NCBI GenBank assembly: GCA_016219795.1
Contig: JACRKK010000079.1
Coordinates: 1-9,084, forward strand
Length of the DNA: 9,084 bases
Direction: 5' to 3'
From: Candidatus Woesearchaeota archaeon
Lineage (GTDB): Archaea > Nanobdellota > Nanobdellia > Woesearchaeales > JACRKL01
Part shown: positions 5,012-9,084 of the stretch, in pieces
How the letters are laid out: each line of letters opens with the position of its first letter
Position numbering within the stretch: the stretch's first letter is position 1
The notes under the pieces: model-generated
Databases searched by the model: none
The model's input: only the letters and a program-made list of their open reading frames with translations
Told to the model about the DNA's origin: nothing
Translations under genes and position numbers: made by a program

Positions 5012-8000
5012 ATGTCGAGTTGGGTAACTTCAAGGGCGTGGTCCTCGATGAATTTGCGGCGGGGTTCCACCTGATCACCCATAAGGATGGTAAATATCTC
5101 ATCTGCAACCACCCCATCCTCTATGGTTACTTTCTTGAGCATCCGCTGGGCAGGATCCATAGTTGTCTCCCACAATTCTTCAGGATTCATCTCTCCAAGA
5201 CCTTTGAAACGTTGAATGGAGAGGCCATCCATGCCACCAAGCTCCTTAATTTTCTCATCCTTCTCCTTCTCGGTATACACATAACTGCGTGCCTTTCCTT
5301 TCTTGACAAGATAAAGGGGCGGCTGAGCAATGTAGAGATGGCCCTTCTCGATTAGGTCTTTCATATATCTATAAAAGAAAGTCAATGCCAGGGTAGTGAT
5401 ATGGTTTCCATCAACATCCGCATCGCACATGATAATAATCTTATGATAGCGCAACTTCTCAAGACTAAATTCCTCACCAATACTTGTTCCAAGAGCAGTG
5501 ATCATCATTACGATTTCATTGTTGGTCAGTACCTTGTTGAGCCGTGATTTCTCGACGTTGAGGATCTTTCCCTTTAGAGGAAGAATTGCCTGGATATCCC
5601 GGTTTCTGCCCTGTTTGGCTGAATTATGTACAAAAACACCTGCTTCAAGAGCAAAATTATGAGTCCCTTCAACTTCAAGATCGTAGACATCCATTAGGTT
5701 TTCCATCCGTTCAATTCTCCTTATTTTGTGGTTGTAATTTGCAACTGCTTCAACAAGGGCCGTCTCACTTCCACTGAAAAATCTTTCTTTAAAAGTTTCT
5801 CTACTCAGAAGATTTCTGTTCCCAGCTTTAATCCGCTCAGCGTCGTAATGGTCCAGTCCCCAGTCTTTCTCAAGAATACGCTTCATAAACTGCATAGTAT
5901 GCCTAAAATAGGTTTCGTTATATGCTTTTCTCCTTTTCTCTCTGAACTCAGGTGTCCATTGCTCTTTGGTCTTTTTGCTTCGCCATTCTTTAAGGAGGTC
6001 ATTTCTCCACTGATTTTTTGCTGTAGCACTTAATTTTTTTCTTGCTTCCGGATGCATTGCAAAATAAAGTCTAACGTTTTCAGCCTGTTTTTTTCTATTC
6101 TCTGGCTTAGACCAATATTCCCTCTGATTCTTATCCAGAATATCTACTATCCGGTTTCTATATCCCTCATTTGTTTCATAGAACTGCAAAAACTTGGTCA
6201 CCATATACTCTTTATAAGAGGGATTTATCCACTGTTTCTTTGCCCTAGCTGAGAGTAGTCTCTTCATTGAGGGGGTTGACATTATTCGTTTTATTTTCTC
6301 CTTATATGCTCCTGATTTATGGGCTTTTCTAGCTTTCTCTTGAACATCTGGGCTAAGTATTGTTTTCTCCAAAATCATGGTATGCAGTTCAAGATGCTCC
6401 TTTTTTGTCATTCTAATAATATTACCAGGGGAATTATTAAGTTTATTGAAGTCCAAGTGGTGTCTGTATTGACCTGAATTCTCTGGGTAAACATCATTTT
6501 CTAAATTATACTTATCTGTCAGAAGATGTGTGAAAACCCACCTCTGGCTTTGGGGGTCAAAAACCAGTTCATACCCCTCAATAGTGATCCGTCCTTCCTT
6601 TTTTGATACCTTTCTGTTGAGTGGCATAAGACTGAGGGTTGGGGTCAGCGCTTGTGCATGTTTGTAAGACGAGTCTCTTAGCATAAAAAAATGGTCAGGT
6701 GTGCAGATAATCTCTGCTCCATTATCCAGCGTGACTTTAATGACTTCTGCGTCGACTTTAGTGAGTCTTGGGTTTTTTATAAGCCCGACACCAATTGAGC
6801 CGTCTTGTTTTATTGTATAACAGTAATTTAAGTTCCCTTTTTTATCCTCATCTATCAACTCTTTGAAATTAAGGTTCCTTCCATCAACAAGCGCAACTTT
6901 AGTATCGCCCGAAAAGCAACCACCCGCAGAATCACCTTCCACAATAAACAGTTCGCACTTAGTGGGATCGGTATTGGAGCAATCTGCAAGCTTGCCTGGA
7001 AGGCTTGAACCTTCAAGAGCAGATTTCCTTCGGGTAAGCTCACGCGCTTTGCGTGCTGCTTCCCTTGCCTGCGCTGCAAGGATACTCTTCTCTACAATAA
7101 GTTTGGCAATCCGTGGTGTTTCTTCAAGATAGGCACTTAACGATGCAGTAACTAAAGAATCCACAATCCCTTTTACATTGGAGTTCCCCAATTTTGTCTT
7201 TGTCTGCCCCTCAAATTGCGGTTCAGGAACACGCAGAGAGATAACTGCACTAAGGCCCTCTCGTGCATCATCACTGGTCAGTTTTGCATCTTTGTAATTA
7301 TTCTTCTCTGCGTACGTGTTGAGCACCCGTGTTATGGCAGTCCTAAATCCCGTAAGATGGGTGCCACCCTCTACAGTGTTAATGCTGTTCACAAAAGAAT
7401 AAACATTTTCATTATAGCCATCGTTATACTGGAGAGCAGTCTCTACGACAACGCCATCCTTTTCTTTCTCAAAATAGATAACATCATGCAACGGTACTTT
7501 ATTCTTGTTGATAAACTCAACAAACGATCTAATCCCGCCATCATACTTGAACACCTGCTCTTTACCATGGCGTTCATCCTTAATGGTGATCTCAAGACCT
7601 TTGTTGAGGAATGCAAGCTCGCGCATGCGTGCAGAAAGCACATCAAAACTAAAATCAGTGGTCTCAAAAATAGTATCATCAGGAACAAAGGTGATGCTGG
7701 TACCGGTGCCGGTTGCATCTCCTTTTACTTCCAGAGACGTGGCAGGATTGCCCATAACATATTTCTGGTAGTACATTTTGCCATCCCGCTTTATCTCTAC
7801 ATCAAGCTGCTTGGAGAGTGCATTGACGACAGAAAGCCCAACACCATGAAGGCCGCCGCTCACTTTATAGCTCTTCCGGTCAAACTTCCCTCCTGCGTGG
7901 AGCTTGGTCAGAACCACTTCAACTGCAGGAATATTGAATTTAGGGTGGTTGTCAACAGGAATACCCCGGCCGTTATCGACAACGGTAACCGTATTGTCCG

Positions 8001-8229
8001 GGTGGATAATAACCAAAACAGCAGTACAAAAGCCAGCAAGGGACTCGTCAATAGAATTGTCAACAATCTCATAAACTAAATGATGAAGCCCTGGTGCTCC
8101 TGTACTCCCAATATACATGCCCGGCCTTTTTCTGACCGCGTCCAGTCCTCCAAGCACCTGGATTTCATTTGCACCATAAGCAGAGGGATTGGGTACGGGA
8201 GTTGTTTCTGGTTTGGTTGTTTCTTCCAT
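5008..8229 (-). CDS. gyrB: DNA gyrase subunit B containing an intein
   Basis: ATPase subunit of the type IIA topoisomerase that introduces negative supercoils. The 1073-residue precursor would splice to 641 residues, the usual short-form GyrB. The GHKL ATPase domain has EIVDNSIDE (54-62), VDNGRGIPV (84-92) and GGLHGVGLSVVNAL (125-138). The transducer follows to about residue 410. TOPRIM begins CELFIVEGDSAGG (425-437), is interrupted by the intein (438-869), and resumes SAKQGRNRDI. The metal-binding DADVDG is at 936-941, then IQRFKGLGEM (1005-1014), and the protein ends EVTQLDI. The TOPRIM glutamate and the DxD are on opposite sides of the intein, so activity requires splicing. No gyrA is present; the next gene overlaps the stop by ATGA. 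The start has a TATA box about 46 bases upstream and no clear Shine-Dalgarno. Archaeal gyrase is known to be of bacterial origin. Confidence 0.97.
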   Translation of the reverse strand: MEETTKPETTPVPNPSAYGANEIQVLGGLDAVRKRPGMYIGSTGAPGLHHLVYEIVDNSIDESLAGFCTAVLVIIHPDNTVTVVDNGRGIPVDNHPKFNIPAVEVVLTKLHAGGKFDRKSYKVSGGLHGVGLSVVNALSKQLDVEIKRDGKMYYQKYVMGNPATSLEVKGDATGTGTSITFVPDDTIFETTDFSFDVLSARMRELAFLNKGLEITIKDERHGKEQVFKYDGGIRSFVEFINKNKVPLHDVIYFEKEKDGVVVETALQYNDGYNENVYSFVNSINTVEGGTHLTGFRTAITRVLNTYAEKNNYKDAKLTSDDAREGLSAVISLRVPEPQFEGQTKTKLGNSNVKGIVDSLVTASLSAYLEETPRIAKLIVEKSILAAQAREAARKARELTRRKSALEGSSLPGKLADCSNTDPTKCELFIVEGDSAGGCFSGDTKVALVDGRNLNFKELIDEDKKGNLNYCYTIKQDGSIGVGLIKNPRLTKVDAEVIKVTLDNGAEIICTPDHFFMLRDSSYKHAQALTPTLSLMPLNRKVSKKEGRITIEGYELVFDPQSQRWVFTHLLTDKYNLENDVYPENSGQYRHHLDFNKLNNSPGNIIRMTKKEHLELHTMILEKTILSPDVQEKARKAHKSGAYKEKIKRIMSTPSMKRLLSARAKKQWINPSYKEYMVTKFLQFYETNEGYRNRIVDILDKNQREYWSKPENRKKQAENVRLYFAMHPEARKKLSATAKNQWRNDLLKEWRSKKTKEQWTPEFREKRRKAYNETYFRHTMQFMKRILEKDWGLDHYDAERIKAGNRNLLSRETFKERFFSGSETALVEAVANYNHKIRRIERMENLMDVYDLEVEGTHNFALEAGVFVHNSAKQGRNRDIQAILPLKGKILNVEKSRLNKVLTNNEIVMMITALGTSIGEEFSLEKLRYHKIIIMCDADVDGNHITTLALTFFYRYMKDLIEKGHLYIAQPPLYLVKKGKARSYVYTEKEKDEKIKELGGMDGLSIQRFKGLGEMNPEELWETTMDPAQRMLKKVTIEDGVVADEIFTILMGDQVEPRRKFIEDHALEVTQLDI
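5905..6354 (-). repeat. degenerate ~17-residue repeats in the intein endonuclease
   Basis: Precursor residues about 626-775 form a run of units of roughly 16-21 residues. Each tends to open with a proline-containing turn (TPSMKR, NPSYKEY, KPENRKK, HPEARKK, TPEFREK) and to close with an aromatic residue, often after K-x-Q (KKQW, REYW, KNQW, KEQW). The units are lysine/arginine-rich and helix-prone. Modular helical repeats of this general kind (NUMOD-type) accompany HNH and GIY-YIG homing nucleases and bind DNA. Assignment of this run to a specific NUMOD family is inference. Confidence 0.6.
6382..6468 (-). other. HNH nuclease core inside the intein
   Basis: Precursor residues 588-616 carry the full HNH spacing: H590-H591-x-D593-x-N595, N598-N599, N603, then E611-H612-x3-H616. 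This is the beta-beta-alpha-metal nuclease fold used by many homing endonucleases. All expected polar residues are present, so the enzyme is probably active or only recently inactive. No LAGLIDADG (DOD) motif, the commoner intein nuclease type, is visible. Confidence 0.8.
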
Positions 8230-8270
8230 TTTTAGACGATGAATATAAGAAAAAAAGAGAATCCTTGGCT

Positions 8271-8279
8271 TTATAAAAG
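8271..8279 (-). promoter_or_regulatory. TATA box for gyrB
   Basis: The minus strand reads CTTTTATAA, centred about 46 bases before the gyrB ATG at 8229. A start about 26 bases downstream would leave a leader of roughly 20 bases with no obvious Shine-Dalgarno. It sits in the 110-base gap between gyrB and the small membrane protein gene, so gyrB and the HEPN-like gene probably form their own transcription unit. Confidence 0.5.
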
Positions 8280-8313
8280 TTGTGGTTTTGTTTTGCCGTT
8301 ATAGGCGTTATAT

Positions 8314-8329
8314 CCTTCATTTTTGAAGG
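8314..8329. repeat. short perfect hairpin between gyrB and the small membrane gene
   Basis: CCTTCA and TGAAGG (6-base arms, 4-base loop of T on the plus strand) begin 11 bases after the stop of the minus-strand gene at 8340. It could help terminate that transcript, though no T-run follows on that strand; a T-run follows only on the plus strand. Confidence 0.35.
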
Positions 8330-8339
8330 TTTTAGGTAT

Positions 8340-8507
8340 TTAATAATGGTGGTTAAAACCGCTAAATCCAATAAATATCAGAATTATTCCAACGACCCCA
8401 TAAACCCAGGCAACATACTCAGAAAAGAAAGGCACCTGGGCCACATAAGGAGACGCAAAAAAAGAGAGGAAACCTATTCCTAATCCTATCAAAAACCAGT
8501 TGGTCAT
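8340..8507 (-). CDS. small two-helix membrane protein
   Basis: A 55-residue protein, MTNWFLIGLGIGFLSFFASP at the N-terminus and ending FSGFNHHY. Two hydrophobic segments are clear: about residues 4-20 (WFLIGLGIGFLSFFASP) and about 32-50 (VAWVYGVVGIILIFIGFSG), joined by a short loop, VAQVPFFSE. That is a hairpin membrane protein with glycine-rich helices. I do not recognise the family. The reading is supported by a minus-strand TATA box at 8530-8537, centred about 26 bases before the ATG (leaderless), and by amino-acid composition that would be unlikely by chance. The opposite strand has a short open frame starting at 8346 that looks like its shadow. It lies 110 bases upstream of gyrB on the same strand, with a separate gyrB promoter between them. 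Confidence 0.7.
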   Translation of the reverse strand: MTNWFLIGLGIGFLSFFASPYVAQVPFFSEYVAWVYGVVGIILIFIGFSGFNHHY

Positions 8508-8529
8508 ACACGCATCAGGAGCATAGACC

Positions 8530-8537
8530 TATATTAA
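8530..8537 (-). promoter_or_regulatory. TATA box for the small membrane protein
   Basis: The minus strand reads TTAATATA within an AT-rich stretch, centred about 26 bases before the ATG at 8507. No Shine-Dalgarno is present, as expected for a leaderless message. Confidence 0.45.
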
Positions 8538-8614
8538 TTTTTGTATTTTTGTATTTCAGAAAGCACTACCATCGAGGAGAAAAAGCGTTTTTTCCGTGTT
8601 TTTTAGACGAAAGA

Positions 8615-8623
8615 TTTATAAAT
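8615..8623 (+). promoter_or_regulatory. strong TATA box for the duplicated basic protein
   Basis: TTTATAAAT, a near-ideal archaeal TATA box preceded by purine-rich CGAAAG (possible BRE). A start about 26 bases on would fall near 8645, leaving a leader of about 25 bases. This is the best promoter match in the window, so the gene is probably well expressed. Confidence 0.65.
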
Positions 8624-8653
8624 TACCGGTGTATAGAGTCAATAAAACCTTAA

Positions 8654-8660
8654 AAGGAGG
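8654..8660 (+). promoter_or_regulatory. Shine-Dalgarno for the duplicated basic protein
   Basis: AAGGAGG, within a longer GGAGGGG run, ends 9 bases before the ATG at 8670. It is the only clear Shine-Dalgarno I see in the window, where the other genes look leaderless or coupled. Confidence 0.7.
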
Positions 8661-8669
8661 GGAAACACA

Positions 8670-8900
8670 ATGGCAGAAAAAGTAGCAAAAGTTGGTGCAA
8701 AGAAAGAAGGTGGCTACCTCTACTTTGTTGACAAGCAGGGCGACATTGCTCGTGCAGTCATGGCAAGAGGCGGCAAGAAGGCAAAGAAAGGAGCAAGCAA
8801 AGTCGCTAAGGTTGGCGTCAAGAAAGAGAAAGGCTATCTCTACTTTGTCGATGGCAAAGGAGACATCAGTAGGGCAAAAATGGCCCGTGGAAGGAAGTAA
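8670..8900 (+). CDS. small basic protein made of two tandem copies of one domain
   Basis: A 76-residue, lysine- and arginine-rich protein. Residues 4-34 and 44-74 are two copies of the same unit (KVAKVG-x-KKE-x-GYLYFVD-x2-GDI-x-RA-x-MARG), 25 of 31 positions identical, joined by a GKKAKKGAS-like linker; the period is 40 residues (120 bases). The unit has an aromatic-rich strand (GYLYFVD) followed by a GD turn and RAxMARG, which suggests a small beta-rich fold with basic edges. Nucleic-acid or ribosome binding is plausible from charge but unproven; there is no signal peptide or membrane segment. A strong TATA box and a strong Shine-Dalgarno imply high expression. I do not know a name for the family. 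Confidence 0.85.
   Translation: MAEKVAKVGAKKEGGYLYFVDKQGDIARAVMARGGKKAKKGASKVAKVGVKKEKGYLYFVDGKGDISRAKMARGRK
8679..8891 (+). repeat. 120-base-period internal duplication
   Basis: The coding sequences of the two units (8679-8771 and 8799-8891) align with a constant 120-base offset and encode 25 of 31 identical residues. Many codons differ at third positions (GGC TAC CTC TAC against GGC TAT CTC TAC). The duplication is therefore not brand new and has been kept by selection on the protein. Confidence 0.8.
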
Positions 8901-8922
8901 TCTTCCTTTTTTTTCTTTTATT
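8901..8922 (+). terminator. T-rich terminator after the duplicated basic protein
   Basis: Directly after the stop at 8898-8900 comes a pyrimidine tract with a run of eight T followed by more T-rich sequence. No hairpin precedes it, which fits the T-run termination typical of archaea. Confidence 0.5.
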
Positions 8923-8961
8923 TATTGTTCTCATTCTGTAAAACGGCTCTGTAGAAAAGTT

Positions 8962-9080
8962 GGGTTGCTGGCCTTGAGTCGAGCCTCTTCAAAGCCACTT
9001 GCGAAGCTGACAAGAGGGTTGGCTCCTTCGGAGAATGTCAGCAATCACTGTTTGAAGCCAAGGCGAGAAGCCAGCAACCC
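8962..9080. other. long imperfect palindrome: structured RNA or MITE-like element
   Basis: Five perfect stems nest in order to form one rod of about 119 bases. They are 8962-8972 with 9070-9080 (GGGTTGCTGGC, 11 pairs), 8973-8976 with 9059-9062 (4), 8987-8993 with 9051-9057 (CTTCAAA, 7), 9006-9012 with 9036-9042 (GCTGACA, 7), and 9023-9026 with 9030-9033 (4, TTC loop). Asymmetric internal loops separate them. No reading frame explains it. I find no match to tRNA, 5S rRNA, SRP RNA, RNase P RNA or tmRNA signatures. It may be a non-coding RNA, of either strand, or the footprint of a small transposable element. The window ends four bases later, so target-site duplications or a promoter on that side cannot be checked. 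Confidence 0.55.
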
Positions 9081-9084
9081 CGTA

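Larger units (their letters stand above)
5623..6918 (-). mobile_element. GyrB intein with HNH homing endonuclease
   Basis: A 432-residue protein-splicing element (precursor residues 438-869). Block A is CFSGDTKVALVDG with nucleophile Cys438. Block B is IICTPDHFFML with the TxxH motif. Block F is DVYDLEVEGTHNFAL. Block G is GVFVHN, ending in His868-Asn869 with Ser870 as the +1 extein nucleophile. All standard splicing residues are present, so it should splice. Between the splicing halves lies an HNH nuclease core (588-616: RHHLDFNKLNNSPGN and EHLELH) followed by a repetitive basic region (about 626-775). Insertion is between EGDSAGG and SAKQGR of TOPRIM. From memory, the Synechocystis GyrB intein has the same site and very similar blocks (CFSGDT, CYTI-DGSIGV, VIKVTLDNG, ICTPDH, NYNH, HNFAL-GVFVHN). 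The DNA is more AT-rich than the exteins. Confidence 0.95.

Noticed and set aside
7216..8079. 287-residue plus-strand open frame inside gyrB
   Set aside because: It is antisense to strongly conserved GHKL/transducer sequence of gyrB and has no recognisable domain; a shadow frame.
8280..8483. Plus-strand open frame (67 residues) opposite the small membrane gene
   Set aside because: It is low-complexity and charged, with no Shine-Dalgarno or TATA box at the right distance. The minus frame has clear membrane helices and a promoter.
8962..9081. tRNA, because GGGTTGC and GCAACCC could form a 7-pair acceptor stem
   Set aside because: No T-loop (GTTCRA) or D-loop sequence is found at the right places and the internal stems form one rod, not a cloverleaf.
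8959..9084. Integron attC site, because GTTGGGT resembles the core GTTRRRY and the region is palindromic
   Set aside because: The core orientation is GTT...AAC from outside in, the reverse of attC (AAC...GTT). There is no integrase or cassette array.
1..9084. CRISPR array
   Set aside because: No direct repeats with regular unique spacers are visible anywhere; the only tandem repeat is the coding duplication at 8679-8891.

Overview
The window reads as a piece of an archaeal chromosome. Genes start just downstream of TATA-like boxes (TTTATAAAT, TTTAAAAAT), and several start codons lie 24-28 bases from the box, as expected for leaderless archaeal transcripts. The prolyl-tRNA synthetase is the archaeal/eukaryal type with a C-terminal zinc domain. 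The DNA gyrase B subunit is the bacterial-type protein that many euryarchaeal and DPANN archaea carry. A DPANN lineage (Woesearchaeota-like) is my guess from gene content and compactness; it is inference only.

Layout. The minus strand at 1-708 holds the N-terminal half of an FAD-dependent amine oxidoreductase that ends early, with what looks like its frame-broken remainder at 1-123. A short divergent promoter region (709-781) separates it from proS (782-2218, plus). Next come two small orphan genes that overlap each other (2377-2838 and 2813-3301, plus), each encoding a membrane-anchored protein. An RmlD-like extended SDR follows (3333-4271, plus). The next genes are on the minus strand and converge on the SDR with a 19-base overlap: a HEPN/DUF4145-like protein (4253-5011) and gyrB (5008-8229), joined by an ATGA stop/start overlap and therefore probably one operon read from gyrB. 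A 55-residue two-helix membrane protein (8340-8507, minus) lies upstream of gyrB. A basic 76-residue protein made of a 40-residue tandem duplication (8670-8900, plus) follows, with the only strong Shine-Dalgarno in the window. The right end (8962-9080) is a long imperfect palindrome with five nested stems.

The main item of interest is a 432-residue intein in gyrB (5623-6918). It sits inside the TOPRIM motif between EGDSAGG and SAKQGR. Its splicing blocks closely resemble what I recall of the cyanobacterial (Synechocystis) GyrB intein at the same site. It carries an HNH homing-endonuclease core followed by a roughly 17-residue repeat region, and its DNA is visibly more AT-rich than the flanking exteins. 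It therefore looks like a mobile element that crossed domains.

Other leads are the HEPN-like gene coupled to gyrB, the structured right-end sequence, and the duplicated small basic protein.
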